DNA of 64,000 nt, taken from assembly GCF_016587415.1 (NCBI RefSeq), contig NZ_BNJI01000001.1, positions 248,001-312,000 of the forward strand. Reading direction: 5' to 3'. The notes under the pieces are model-generated. The model did not search any database, was not told where the DNA came from, and saw only the letters and a list, made by a program, of their open reading frames with translations. A program made the position numbers and the translations under genes. Positions within the stretch are counted from its first letter, which is position 1; each line of letters starts with the position of its first letter. The DNA comes from Ktedonobacter sp. SOSP1-85. Lineage in GTDB: Bacteria; Chloroflexota; Ktedonobacteria; Ktedonobacterales; Ktedonobacteraceae. Below, piece by piece: positions 31,957-41,352 of the stretch.

Positions 31957-34316
31957 TACTCTTCTTGCAAACGCTCGGCGACGACCTCGGCCAGGTGTAG
32001 AACGCGCAGACGTTTCCCCTTGGCGTCTGCCCCGCCACGCAAGTGCATCAGGCAGCCGGGGTTATCGGCGATGAGGATTGCAGCCCCCGTCTCTTCCGCG
32101 TTCTGCAGTTTGTTGTTTAAGAGGCGCTCGGCGACCTCGGGCTGCTCAATCGAGGTCGTGCCGCCAAAGCCACAGCAGACATCTGACTGGGCCATCTCGC
32201 GCAGGTCAACGTGCAGGAGATCCTGCAAGACATGGCGCGCCTCGGAACGCAAGCCCAAGCAGTTACAGGATTGGCAGGAGTCATGATAGGTCACAACGAC
32301 TTCGCTCGCCTTCTCCTCGCGTACTGGGAGTTGTACGCCGCTGGGGATGACGACGCGATCCATGAAGCCTGCGAAGTCGATGACGCGATCCGCCAGGGCC
32401 TGAGTCCGTTTGAGCCAGGTTGTCTCGTGAAAGTCCTCGAAGAGGCGCAGGTAATCCTGAATGATGGTCACGACACAACTGGTCGAGCCACTGAGGATAT
32501 AGTCGGCTCCGCTCTCCTCCAGCGATTGCTCCAGCGTGGCAATGGTCTGCTTGGCCATGCGCAGGCCATTGCGCCGGTCGCCGGAGTTCAGCGCGGGCAG
32601 ACCACAACAGTTCTGCTGCTGGGGGAATACAACGTGCACGCCGATGCTCTCCAGGACCTTGATCACAGCCTCCCCCATTTCAGGATAGAGGCGGTCGGTC
32701 ATACACCCCGCAAAGTAAGCCACCGTCACATGCAACTGCCCCTGAGTAGCGAGGGGCTTTCCATGACTATAAGACTTGCTGCGTGCCTTGACCCGGTCAC
32801 GCAGGGGGCGTAACGCCAGGGCTGGAAGGCTGCGCCAGCGCGCCTGGTCCGCGACCCCCTTGAGGAAGGGCAGCTTGCCCAGGAGACCAAAGTAACGCGA
32901 GCGCACAAAATGGCTACCCCAGGTCAGGGGCAACTGGCCCCAGCTCCCCAGGCGTGCTCCCAGGTTAAAGAGCCAGGGACGCGCCATGGCCTCGAAGATG
33001 ATCCTCTTAATCGGATGCAGGCCCTTTTTCTCTGCCACACGATGGCGCACATCCAGAATGAGGCTGGGCAAGGGAATTTCAACCGGGCAGACGGTTTCGC
33101 AAGCATTGCAGCTTACACAGAGGCTCTGCGGACCCGCCCCTGCCTCCAGGCCATGATGGAACGGGGTGACGACCAGGCCAATCGCGCCGCTGTAGATATG
33201 GCCAAAGGCATGTCCCCCTACCTGCTGGTACGGGGGACAAATATTAGCGCAGGCGGCACAGCGTATACAGCGCAAGGCGTCTTTAAAATGCGGGTCTGCG
33301 CGCATCTCGCTACGTCCATTGTCCAGCAAGACGATATGCATTTCCTGGTTGGGAGCCGAGGGACCGGTGATAAAGGTTGAATAGCTGGTCATGGCCTGCC
33401 CGGTCGCGCTTCTGGCCAGCAGGCGTAGCTGAGTCATGGCGTCGGCGAAGGTTCCCAGGAGTTTATCGCAGCCGGCGATGACGACATGGACAGGTGGGAG
33501 CGAGGTCACCAGGCGCCCATTGCCCTCGTTGGTCGTCATCATCACGGTTCCGTTCTCCGCGATGAGGGCGTTGGCTCCACTTACCCCCATGCCCGCGGTC
33601 AGGAAGGACTTGCGATGCTCGGTGCGAATGACCGCGACCTGTTCAGCGACGTCATCACGCGAGATCTCGCGCCCGGTGGCCCTGGTCAACGTCTCGCCTA
33701 CCTGCTGGCGCGTCTTATGGATGATGGGCATGACCATGTGGGAGGGACGTTCGTGGTCGAGTTGCGCGACCCACTCCCCCAGGTCAGTCTCGATAGCCGT
33801 GATGCCTCGCTCTTCCAGGTAGGCGTTGAGTTCGATCTCCTCGCTGGCCATGGTCTTAGCTTTGACGACCAGTTCAATACCTTTACGCTGGCAGAGTTCG
33901 TAAATATAGCGGTTGGCGTCCTCGGCGGTGCGCGCCTGGTATACGACGGCACCTGCGGCCTCGGCCTGGCTTGTAAAGCGTGCGACCAGTTCTTCCTGGT
34001 GCTCGATGGCGTCGTCCTTGGCCTGGCGCAATTGTGTCCGCAGGTTCGCGAAACTAAACTCATCGCCATAGGCCTCTTGCTCTTGCTGGAAAACTTGCAG
34101 ACGCGAAGCGCGCCAGTTGGGGGCAAAGCGCTTGAGCGCGCCCTGCAAGTTGGTGTCGTGCAGGGCATGGGTCAGGCGCTCTTCAAATGGCTGGTGCTCG
34201 TGAGTTGTGTTGGCCTGCTCCTCGGTCACGACCTGTTGCGGTGTGAGCGTCCCTGTCAGCGCGACCTGCGCGGGCTGAAGGGTATCATGTTGAGAAGACG
34301 ATTGTGGCTGCTCCAT
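31956..34316 (-). CDS. LutB-LutA fusion: lactate-oxidation iron-sulfur protein
   Basis: A 786-residue protein joining two subunits of the LutABC (LldEFG) L-lactate dehydrogenase complex. Residues 1-330 are the LUD domain of LutB (KSFLTAGMGVSGANALIAEN, EGNGR). Two 4Fe-4S motifs follow: CIRCAACANICP (about 350) and CVSCNACETVCP (about 400). From about 540 on there is a LutA-like part with two CCG modules, the first with CMTD and NCCGLP, the second with DSCQSCN and CCGFGG. Electrons from lactate would pass through these clusters to quinone. ATG at 34316 has CGGAG upstream; an earlier frame start lacks a ribosome site. LutC is encoded 53 bases upstream. Confidence 0.85.
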   Translation of the reverse strand: MEQPQSSSQHDTLQPAQVALTGTLTPQQVVTEEQANTTHEHQPFEERLTHALHDTNLQGALKRFAPNWRASRLQVFQQEQEAYGDEFSFANLRTQLRQAKDDAIEHQEELVARFTSQAEAAGAVVYQARTAEDANRYIYELCQRKGIELVVKAKTMASEEIELNAYLEERGITAIETDLGEWVAQLDHERPSHMVMPIIHKTRQQVGETLTRATGREISRDDVAEQVAVIRTEHRKSFLTAGMGVSGANALIAENGTVMMTTNEGNGRLVTSLPPVHVVIAGCDKLLGTFADAMTQLRLLARSATGQAMTSYSTFITGPSAPNQEMHIVLLDNGRSEMRADPHFKDALRCIRCAACANICPPYQQVGGHAFGHIYSGAIGLVVTPFHHGLEAGAGPQSLCVSCNACETVCPVEIPLPSLILDVRHRVAEKKGLHPIKRIIFEAMARPWLFNLGARLGSWGQLPLTWGSHFVRSRYFGLLGKLPFLKGVADQARWRSLPALALRPLRDRVKARSKSYSHGKPLATQGQLHVTVAYFAGCMTDRLYPEMGEAVIKVLESIGVHVVFPQQQNCCGLPALNSGDRRNGLRMAKQTIATLEQSLEESGADYILSGSTSCVVTIIQDYLRLFEDFHETTWLKRTQALADRVIDFAGFMDRVVIPSGVQLPVREEKASEVVVTYHDSCQSCNCLGLRSEARHVLQDLLHVDLREMAQSDVCCGFGGTTSIEQPEVAERLLNNKLQNAEETGAAILIADNPGCLMHLRGGADAKGKRLRVLHLAEVVAERLQEE

Positions 34317-34369
34317 AAAAACGCTACTCCGATCTGTAACCACCCACATCATTGTGGTAAAGACAATCG

Positions 34370-34942
34370 TTAGTTGCTCTCAACGAACAAAACACAAAAT
34401 ACTCTCGGTCCCTGAACACCTATTGTGAGGGTGCGCTCGATATCGGCTGTGCGACTGGGGCCGGTGACCAGGGTCATATGATGTTGCTGCTCAGTTCCAG
34501 GCGTGGAGAGCTGGCGCAGACGCTCACCCGCGCTCTCCAGCATGGGATAAAGCTCTCGCGCTTGCACCAGGACAAAATGGGCGATGGTCAACATGGTCAC
34601 GGCACGCGCCGCCAGGTTGTTCTCGGCGACCAGCACCGAACCAGTCTCGGCAATGGCCAGGTGGGCGTCTGAGAGCCCGGCGGGTGCGTCGGCGATCTCG
34701 CGAGGTCCCTCCGCCTCTTCGAGGGTGATCCCTCGCGCTTCTAACAGAGACAGGAGCGCTCCCCATGGCTCACGTTGTGCGAAGCCTGGAGGAAGCATGA
34801 TGAGCTTCTCTGCCAGCGCGGGATGCTCCGCGATCAGGCGGGCGGCCTCTTCGAGAGAGTCCGCATAGTGTGATTCGCCGCCTGCCGCGCGTAGGCGACG
34901 TTCAAATTGGCTGTAGAGAGTTTGTTGCTCTTGGATCTGCAT
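34370..34942 (-). CDS. lutC: LutC/YkgG-family LUD-domain protein
   Basis: A 190-residue LUD-domain protein, the third part of the lactate utilisation complex. Family motifs: AIAETGSVLVAENNLAARAV, LTIAHFVLV and LVTGPSRTADIERTLTIGVQGP near the C-terminus. Length is normal for LutC. GAGGAA precedes the start. It stands between the Gfo/Idh gene (30 bases upstream) and the LutB-LutA fusion, forming a three-gene operon. Confidence 0.88.
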   Translation of the reverse strand: MQIQEQQTLYSQFERRLRAAGGESHYADSLEEAARLIAEHPALAEKLIMLPPGFAQREPWGALLSLLEARGITLEEAEGPREIADAPAGLSDAHLAIAETGSVLVAENNLAARAVTMLTIAHFVLVQARELYPMLESAGERLRQLSTPGTEQQHHMTLVTGPSRTADIERTLTIGVQGPRVFCVLFVESN

Positions 34943-34972
34943 GCGTTCCTCTTCTTTGACAACCTTCTTGCG

Positions 34973-36007
34973 CTACCAGGAAACGGCGACGCGCTTACCG
35001 CTTTCAGCGCTTTCAATGGCGGCAAACACCATCGCCAGGCTTTTTATGTTATCTGTGCCACTGGTCTGGGGCGCTCGTCCCTCGCGTACACAGGCGATAA
35101 AATCCCTGATTGCGCTGGAATGTCCTTGGGTCCGCTCTGTGCGCTCTACAAGATCTGGCTCAACGTCGTAAAATGTGGAGAGAAAGCCCCCTGTCTCCTG
35201 TACCTGCTGAACCCGTATGTCCTCTCCACCATCCCAGGTGATGCTTCCACGCTGGGCAATCAAGCGCCAGTCGCTCTCCCAGGTGGTCGCCAGGCCCTCC
35301 GCGCACCAGCTCCCGCGATAGGTATACATCAATCCGCCTGTCATCTCAAAGATGGCGATTGCCGAGGCGTCATGATCGTACCAGGAGCCAGCAGGGTTCC
35401 ACTCATGGCAGTAGACGGAGACAGGATCGGCCCCGGTCAGGAAGCGCGCCGCGTCAAAGGTATGGATGGCCATATCCAGGAGCAGGACATGGCGCATATG
35501 GTCGCGAAAGCCCCCGAAATGCGCGCCAATATAGAAATCGCTATTGACTGTAGTGAGCGCTCCCAACTCGCCCGAGGCCAGAGCGTGGTGTACGCGTAGA
35601 ATATTCGCATCATAGCGCCGGTTCTGCATAACCGCGAAATATCTATCAACGCGTTGTGCGGCCGCCACCAGGGTGCGCGACGCCTCTAGTGAGGCGGCCA
35701 GTGGCTTCTCACTCAGCACATGACAGCCTGCCTCTAGCGCCTGTAGGCTTGTTTGCAGATGAGCCTCTGGGATAGTGCAATTAAAGACAATATCGGGGTG
35801 TGTGCGCTCCAGGACCTCGCCCAGATCCGTACCAATCATAACCTGTGTCAACTGCAATTCGCGCGCCCTGGCATGCGCGGCCTCCTCATAAATATCGACC
35901 AGTCCCACGACCTCGACGTCAGCAAGCTCGGTCGCGGTCTGGAGCCAGGCACGGCTCATGGCGCCGCATCCAACCAGCACAATGCGCAACATATCTTTCT
36001 GCTCCAT
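34973..36007 (-). CDS. Gfo/Idh/MocA-family oxidoreductase
   Basis: A 344-residue NAD(P)-dependent enzyme. N-terminal Rossmann fold with IVLVGCGAMSRAWLQ (about 8-22) and VVGLVDIYEEAA; the EKPLA motif (LSEKPLAASLEA) with catalytic Lys is at about 97; the C-terminal domain contains HTFDAARFLTGAD, where the His is usually the proton donor. Likely oxidises a sugar or cyclitol. ATG at 36007 has AAAGGA upstream. It leads the lut operon and is divergent from a ThuA-like gene, a pairing common in sugar-catabolic loci, so a sugar-to-lactate theme is plausible. Confidence 0.88.
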   Translation of the reverse strand: MEQKDMLRIVLVGCGAMSRAWLQTATELADVEVVGLVDIYEEAAHARARELQLTQVMIGTDLGEVLERTHPDIVFNCTIPEAHLQTSLQALEAGCHVLSEKPLAASLEASRTLVAAAQRVDRYFAVMQNRRYDANILRVHHALASGELGALTTVNSDFYIGAHFGGFRDHMRHVLLLDMAIHTFDAARFLTGADPVSVYCHEWNPAGSWYDHDASAIAIFEMTGGLMYTYRGSWCAEGLATTWESDWRLIAQRGSITWDGGEDIRVQQVQETGGFLSTFYDVEPDLVERTERTQGHSSAIRDFIACVREGRAPQTSGTDNIKSLAMVFAAIESAESGKRVAVSW

Positions 36008-36161
36008 AACGATTCCTTTCCTCCCTTTTGCTTGCATTATATCCTCTCGACAGGTTGCTTGCCCAGGGGTTCTCGGGACATAATAGCAGTAACACGTCAA
36101 TATGTGGAGACTCTGACCTGGTACAGATCAGGGTCCGGACCATAAAGAAAGGACTTCTTTT

Positions 36162-36806
36162 ATGAAATCAGCATTACTTGTCTGGGGCGGATGGGAAGGC
36201 CATGAGCCGGAGCAGGGCGCGGCCCTCTTCGCACCCTTCCTGCGTGAGCAGGGCTACGAGGTCGAGGTCTCCGATACGCTCGACGCCTATTTAGACGAAG
36301 CCAAAATGCAGCGGCTTGATCTTATTGTGCCAATCTGGACCATGGGCACGATTACCTCTGAACAGGAACAGGGCCTGTTGCGTGCCGTCCAGAGTGGCGT
36401 TGGTATCGCGGGCTGGCATGGCTGCATGGCCGACTCCTTCCGCAACAGCACAGAGTATCAATTTATGGTTGGCGGCCAGTGGGTCGCGCATCCCGGCAAT
36501 ATCATTGACTATGAAGTCAACATCACTCACCTTGAGGACCCCATTACCGCCGGATTGCAAGATTTTCACATGCATTCGGAACAGTACTATATGCACATTG
36601 ATCCCATCAATGAAGTCCTGGCCACAACCACCTTTAGCGGCGAGCATGCCCCCTGGATCGCGGGCAGCGTCGTGCCGGTGGTCTGGAAGAAACGCTGGGG
36701 CCAGGGACGCGTCTTCTACTCCTCGCTAGGACATGTCGTCAGTGACTTTGAGGTGCCCGAAGCACTCGAAATCATGAAACGCGGCATGCTCTGGGCCAGC
36801 CGCTAA
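36162..36806 (+). CDS. ThuA-like domain protein
   Basis: A 214-residue protein of the ThuA (trehalose utilisation) class I glutamine-amidotransferase-like fold: [44 protein letters not shown] with the nucleophile-like region, and the C-terminal [13 protein letters not shown] signature. The family acts on sugars in trehalose and related pathways, but the reaction is not settled. AAAGGA precedes the ATG by nine bases. It is divergent from the Gfo/Idh gene, often a functional partner. Confidence 0.88.
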   Translation: MKSALLVWGGWEGHEPEQGAALFAPFLREQGYEVEVSDTLDAYLDEAKMQRLDLIVPIWTMGTITSEQEQGLLRAVQSGVGIAGWHGCMADSFRNSTEYQFMVGGQWVAHPGNIIDYEVNITHLEDPITAGLQDFHMHSEQYYMHIDPINEVLATTTFSGEHAPWIAGSVVPVVWKKRWGQGRVFYSSLGHVVSDFEVPEALEIMKRGMLWASR

Positions 36807-36809
36807 AGC

Positions 36810-36865
36810 GTGCTACTTGCGTACGCACCTACTGCTGAACGAGTAGGTGCGTACGCAAGTAGCAC
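36810..36865 (+). terminator. 24-bp perfect hairpin after the ThuA-like gene
   Basis: Arms 36810-36833 and 36842-36865 pair perfectly around an 8-base loop, three bases after the stop codon. It makes a false upstream extension of the following TetR frame. Confidence 0.8.
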
Positions 36866-36935
36866 GGGGCTATACGGTCGTTGCCTTTTTCTGATACAAT
36901 CACCCTGTAGCCGAAGAGGAAGAGAGGTGTTACCT

Positions 36936-37583
36936 ATGCCAGTCGAAGGGCGCTCGATGCGCGAAAATATTCTCGCCGCTGCGGTCCAACTCTTTGCCGA
37001 GTATGGATATCATGCCGCGCCCCTGCGCGATATTGCTCGCCTGGCGGGAATTCAGGCGGCCAGTATTTATCATCACTATCCCAATAAGCAATCGCTGCTG
37101 GTTGAGATTATGGAGACGTATATGAAGCGTCTGAACAGCCAGCTAGAGATGCTCCTGCGTACCTATGATGATCCCCGTGAGCGCTTGCGTGAGGCCATCG
37201 CCAATCATATCCGCCTGCATACCAGCAACAAGGCCGAATTCTTTATCATTGATACCGAACTTCGCTCCCTGGAGGGCGAGCAGCGGGCGCACATTGTCGA
37301 GCTACGCGATATCTATGATCGCCTGCTTCAGGGTATGCTCCAGGATGGGATGGAACGCGGTGTCTTTCGTCCAAGCGATACCAAAGTTACATCCTATGCT
37401 GTTATCGCCATGTGTACACAGGTCTCGTCCTGGTTTCACCCTGGAGGACGCCTGAGCGTGCAACAGGTCATTGATATTTACTACCAGATCATCCATCAGG
37501 GCTTACTGCTCCATCCAGAAGGGACGCGAAGTCCGGAGGAATCAGTGCATATTTTACCCCCTTCTTCTGCGTTAGGAGACTGA
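36936..37583 (+). CDS. TetR/AcrR-family transcriptional regulator
   Basis: A 215-residue regulator. The N-terminal HTH reads RENILAAAVQLFAEYGYHAA, LRDIARLAGIQAASIYHHYP and NKQSLLVEIME. The rest is an all-helical ligand domain with an RELR-like ELRSLEGEQR segment as in fatty-acid or sterol-responsive members (KstR2/FadR-type). ATG at 36936 has GAGAGG upstream; the frame to 36810 runs through a hairpin and is not coding. Its last 95 bases overlap the 3' end of the convergent alcohol dehydrogenase gene. Confidence 0.88.
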   Translation: MPVEGRSMRENILAAAVQLFAEYGYHAAPLRDIARLAGIQAASIYHHYPNKQSLLVEIMETYMKRLNSQLEMLLRTYDDPRERLREAIANHIRLHTSNKAEFFIIDTELRSLEGEQRAHIVELRDIYDRLLQGMLQDGMERGVFRPSDTKVTSYAVIAMCTQVSSWFHPGGRLSVQQVIDIYYQIIHQGLLLHPEGTRSPEESVHILPPSSALGD

Positions 37584-38568
37584 TAGCCTCCAGGGCCGCA
37601 TGCAGGGGCAAGCGCCGGGTCACCAGGGCCTCCACATCTATCTGACGTTCAGCAATCAGGTGCAGTGCCTGAGCGTAGTAGCTTGGGGTATGATGAAAGA
37701 CGCCCCTGATGGTAAGCTCGCTATAGTGCAGGGGACGCGTTTCCAGGGTCACCTGGGTGCCCGAGGCGCAGCCCCCAAAGAGGTTGACCAGGCCGCCAGG
37801 ACATGCCAGTTGGGCCGCCAGTTGCCAGGTCTCGGGCGTGCCAATAGCCTCGATGACCACGTCGGCACCTCGCCGCTTCTCCGTCTGGTCGCGTACCACT
37901 TCGTACTGCTCTTGCAGCGTCATGCTAGTGACATCAATCACACATGAGGCGCCAAAATAGGTTCCCAGGCGTAGGCGCTCCTCACCCCGGCCCGTGAGTA
38001 CAACTCGCGCGCCACGTAGCGTCGCAGCGGCGGTGAGCAGGAGGCCAAGTGGACCTGAACCCAGCACGATGACGGTATCTCCCGCGTGAATATCGCTGGC
38101 TCCAACGCCGTGGAGAGCACAGGCGAGGGGTTCAGCCAGGGCCGCCGCGATAAATGAAGTATCCGTTGGGAGAGGATAGAGGTTATGCTCGACGATGCGC
38201 GCAGGCACCAGCAGGTATTCGGCGTAGGCGCCATTGAGGAGTAGCAGGTCTTCGCAGAGGCTATAGCGGCCACGCTTACAATAGAAACACTGGTAGCAGG
38301 GGGCCGAGTTGGCTACCGCGACGGCGTCACCTTCACGCACCTTTGTCACACCGGCGCCTGTTGCAGCGACTGTGCCAGAGACTTCGTGTCCAAAGCCGGC
38401 TGGCGTCTGGCGAAAGAGCAGGGGATGTCCCCGGCGAAAGGTTTTGAGATCGGTGCCACAGGTCGTGGCTGCCGCTACCTGGAGCAGGACCTCGCCTGGC
38501 CCTGGCTGCGGAATGGGACGCTCCTCCAGGCGTAGATCGCCCGGTGCGTAAAACATGGCTGCCAACAT
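37489..38568 (-). CDS. Zinc-dependent medium-chain alcohol dehydrogenase
   Basis: A 359-residue MDR enzyme of the sorbitol/threonine dehydrogenase type. Catalytic zinc ligands C37 and H61-E62 (GFGHEVSG) are present; structural zinc cysteines are C91, C94, C97 and C105 (CYQCFYCKRGRYSLC). The Rossmann motif is VLGSGPLGLL near 168. It oxidises a polyol or similar alcohol with NAD(P). The start MLAAMFYAPG has no clear ribosome site. The 3' end overlaps the TetR gene by 95 bases in the opposite direction, so the two mRNAs are complementary there. Its 5' side faces the membrane-anchored protein gene across 285 bases without other genes. Confidence 0.9.
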   Translation of the reverse strand: MLAAMFYAPGDLRLEERPIPQPGPGEVLLQVAAATTCGTDLKTFRRGHPLLFRQTPAGFGHEVSGTVAATGAGVTKVREGDAVAVANSAPCYQCFYCKRGRYSLCEDLLLLNGAYAEYLLVPARIVEHNLYPLPTDTSFIAAALAEPLACALHGVGASDIHAGDTVIVLGSGPLGLLLTAAATLRGARVVLTGRGEERLRLGTYFGASCVIDVTSMTLQEQYEVVRDQTEKRRGADVVIEAIGTPETWQLAAQLACPGGLVNLFGGCASGTQVTLETRPLHYSELTIRGVFHHTPSYYAQALHLIAERQIDVEALVTRRLPLHAALEAISLLTQKKGVKYALIPPDFASLLDGAVSPDG

Positions 38569-38853
38569 GGCTGTATCGCTCGACTTTCTTTGGCTCTTGA
38601 TGAGAGGTGTATGTTTCTATCATATGGCGCCAGCACCTTCCATCTCAAGGGGGAAGCACATACGAAAAAATTACTACTAGCCAAAAATACGAAACAATCT
38701 GCGCTACAATACGTCTTTATATATGCACGTTGAGAGAATTCCATGGACTGGAGCCAGTCCCCCCACCTGGTCAAGAGACAAGATTGATGGAAAAGGAGTC
38801 GCGCAGTTTCCGGCGCGCAGGTTGTGAGTATGCCGTTACAGAGAGAGAGAGAC

Positions 38854-39678
38854 ATGATAGGCGAAGAAACTCAACAAGAGCAGACAGCGCACTCCAACAC
38901 ACGACGCAGACACATGTTCACTATCGCGGGTCTGATGGGTATCGTGTGCCTGGCCCTGTTGCTCACCGTAGGTGGCCTGTATCTCTTTCCCGCAGGCAAC
39001 CATACCCAGAGCGCACCAACTCCGACCCCGACGCCCTCCCCCTCACAGGCCCAGCTCACTGCCACCGCAATGGCGTCACGCCATTTATTTATCGATGATT
39101 TTACTGATAAAAACACATACAAAGACTGGTTCACAGGTTCGACGCAGGACTATGAGCGGCAAATTGGGCAACAGGGCTTGAGCCTGACCGCGCTCAATCA
39201 CAAGGTCCTCATTGAAAGCCTGCCCCCCAGCCGCAATTTTGATGATTTCCAATTGACCACCGAGTTTACGTTTCAACAAGGGGACGCCGACGACAGCATC
39301 GGCATTTATTTACGCGGTGATGGAAATCTAGATCATGATTATCGCATTGACATTCATGGGAATACCACCTATAGCATCGTCAAGGAATCCTGGGACACCA
39401 AAACCCAGAGCGCCCACAATGATTACCTGGTTCCAGACAAGGTAAGCCCTCACCTGCACCCCATGGGAGGCAAAAACACATTGACCGTCTCATTGCAAGG
39501 CTCTTCCCTCTCCCTGATACTCAATGGCAGCCAGGTGGAGCAGATTGAAGATGCAAGCTATACCAAGGGGCAGATCGCGCTCTTCGTCCACAACGGCGCG
39601 ACCTCGTCACAGGCGCGCGCCCTCTTTAGCAAAGTCGTCGTGGACCCCCTGCCACCCATCGCAACGCCCACTCCGTAA
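38854..39678 (+). CDS. Membrane-anchored protein with LamG/DUF1080-like extracellular domain
   Basis: A 274-residue protein. A short basic cytoplasmic part is followed by one helix (about 25-47; FTIAGLMGIVCLALLLTVGG), a Pro/Thr linker (APTPTPTPSPSQ) and an extracellular beta-rich domain with IDDFTDKNTYKDWF, RNFDDFQLTTEFTF and DDSIGIYLRG, a pattern of concanavalin-like (3-keto-disaccharide hydrolase type) domains. It ends PIATPTP. ATG at 38854 is supported by GAGAGAGAGA; the frame opens at 38824 with GTG. Probable carbohydrate-binding or surface role; no partner is visible. Confidence 0.6.
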   Translation: MIGEETQQEQTAHSNTRRRHMFTIAGLMGIVCLALLLTVGGLYLFPAGNHTQSAPTPTPTPSPSQAQLTATAMASRHLFIDDFTDKNTYKDWFTGSTQDYERQIGQQGLSLTALNHKVLIESLPPSRNFDDFQLTTEFTFQQGDADDSIGIYLRGDGNLDHDYRIDIHGNTTYSIVKESWDTKTQSAHNDYLVPDKVSPHLHPMGGKNTLTVSLQGSSLSLILNGSQVEQIEDASYTKGQIALFVHNGATSSQARALFSKVVVDPLPPIATPTP

Positions 39679-39689
39679 TCCCCACCGCG

Positions 39690-39751
39690 AAGCAAACGTT
39701 ATGGGCGTGGTTTGGGGCATCTGTCCCAAACCACGCCCATAACGTTTGCTT
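39690..39751 (+). terminator. 27-bp perfect hairpin
   Basis: Arms 39690-39716 and 39725-39751 pair perfectly around an 8-base loop, 11 bases after the stop codon. From 39752 to 40032 no gene is seen. Confidence 0.8.
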
Positions 39752-40032
39752 CTCCTCAGGCGCACAAGGTCATACCTGAAGCGAGCTTTTGAAAGGGGAC
39801 GACCAGGCTCGCTCACGAAATGTCCATCCTACCACGCATACTCCTGTTAACGCCATTTGTCTGTTTTCCTTATCTCTGCTATACTTATTGATGTTGGGTG
39901 ATCTGGTTGGGTAATCTGAAAAATGAGGAGATGTGCGCAAAAACAGATATGGACGCCGTTCTCCTGGCGACGTGCAGCGAGGTCCGATCACTCTTTAACC
40001 AGACCTTGCGGTGATCCTGCCTGATGCTGATC

Positions 40033-41352
40033 CTACCCAGGCTCTTTGCGTGCCAGCTCGCTCAGCGATGGAATGGCGCGCAATCGACGGTTCAAGGTGG
40101 TGAATAGCGCAATGAGAGCTTGAGGCACAAAGAGCAGCACAACCGTCTGACCCGGGCCAATCCATTGAATCAACAGCCCGGTGAGCGCGAGGCCCAGGGG
40201 CTGGCTGCCAAGAGAAAGGAGACGGAACACGCTCTGCACACGCCCCTGTAAATGGTCCGGGATCGCGATCATGCGATAGCTGAGCTGGACTGAGTAAAAG
40301 ATGGGCACGACAATGAAGCTCACTCCGTTGGCGACCCCTAACACCCAGAGATTCGGCGCGACGGCCAGGGCGAGCCAGGAAACGGCCCAGACCCAGGCTG
40401 AACCGATCGTTAACTGGCCAAAGGTAAAACGCTTCTGCAAGGGACTACTCAGCACTGCTCCGACAATGCTGCCCACACCGCCACTGGCGAAGAGCATGCC
40501 GATGGCAAGCGGCGTGGCATGCAGGTTCTGCGCCAGCACAATCAGGATCAGCGTAAAGCCAATCGTGGAGAAGACTAGGACCAGGGTCAGCAGGGCCAGG
40601 AAACGCAGGACGTGCTCGCGCCAGAGCCAGAGAAGCCCCTCGCCGATCTCGTGCCAGATTTTGCGCGGCTCCTCCGTGCGCTCCTCTTGAAAACGCGCGC
40701 GCATCAAAAAGATGCTGAGCACCGAACAAACGTAAGAGATCGCATCGGTCAAGAACGGGACCGCGTGCCCCATACCATAGAGAAAGCCGCCCAGAAATGG
40801 CCCCAGCGTCCAGGAGGTCGAGTTGATGGCCTGATTCTGCGCGCTGGCGGCGGTGATCTGCGCTTTGGGCACCACGTGCGGCAGGCAGGCGATCTCGGCC
40901 ACCGAAAAGAAGGTCATCAGCGTCCCCTCGATCAGCGCGACCAGGCAAAGTTGGAGAAGGCCCAGGCGGCCCAACCAGAGCGCGACGGGAATGCTGCCCA
41001 GGGCAAGCGCGCGCCCGGTATCGCAGATCAGCATCACCCGCTTGCGATCCCAACGGTCGATGAGCGCGCCCGCGGGCAGGCAGAGCAGAGCAAAAGGCAA
41101 ACTATCCAGCGCACCAACCAGGCCGGCCTGAGTCGCTGAGTGTGTAATGCCCAGGACCAGCAGCGGAAAGGCCAGCAGCGAAACCTGGCTGCCGACGCTT
41201 GAGAGGAGTTGGCTGCTCCAGAGCAGCATAAAATCGCGGTTGCGCCAGAGCGACGGATAGCGCGGCGTCTCCGCCACTTCTGCTGGCGTTAAAATAAGTT
41301 CAGAAGAGCGCGAGCTTTCCGCGCCGCCTGGTTGATCGTGTATTTGAGTCAT
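40033..41352 (-). CDS. MFS exporter (MFS_3/enterobactin-exporter type)
   Basis: A 12-helix transporter of about 439 residues. It starts with a 40-residue cytoplasmic tail, then SLWRNRDFMLLWSSQLLSSV, and has the loop motif AGALIDRWDRKRVMLICDTG (motif A of this family) and ARFQEERTEEPRKIW in the central loop. This type exports siderophores or macrolide-like drugs. The ATG at 41352 fits GGAG eight bases upstream; the frame extends to 41457. A close paralogue, with the same VMLLCDAGRM loop, is at 60217. Confidence 0.85.
   Translation of the reverse strand: MTQIHDQPGGAESSRSSELILTPAEVAETPRYPSLWRNRDFMLLWSSQLLSSVGSQVSLLAFPLLVLGITHSATQAGLVGALDSLPFALLCLPAGALIDRWDRKRVMLICDTGRALALGSIPVALWLGRLGLLQLCLVALIEGTLMTFFSVAEIACLPHVVPKAQITAASAQNQAINSTSWTLGPFLGGFLYGMGHAVPFLTDAISYVCSVLSIFLMRARFQEERTEEPRKIWHEIGEGLLWLWREHVLRFLALLTLVLVFSTIGFTLILIVLAQNLHATPLAIGMLFASGGVGSIVGAVLSSPLQKRFTFGQLTIGSAWVWAVSWLALAVAPNLWVLGVANGVSFIVVPIFYSVQLSYRMIAIPDHLQGRVQSVFRLLSLGSQPLGLALTGLLIQWIGPGQTVVLLFVPQALIALFTTLNRRLRAIPSLSELARKEPG

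Noticed and set aside
36810..36935. N-terminal extension of the TetR gene
   Set aside because: The extension reads through a perfect 24-bp hairpin and has no ribosome site; the ATG at 36936 has one and starts the normal family N-terminus.
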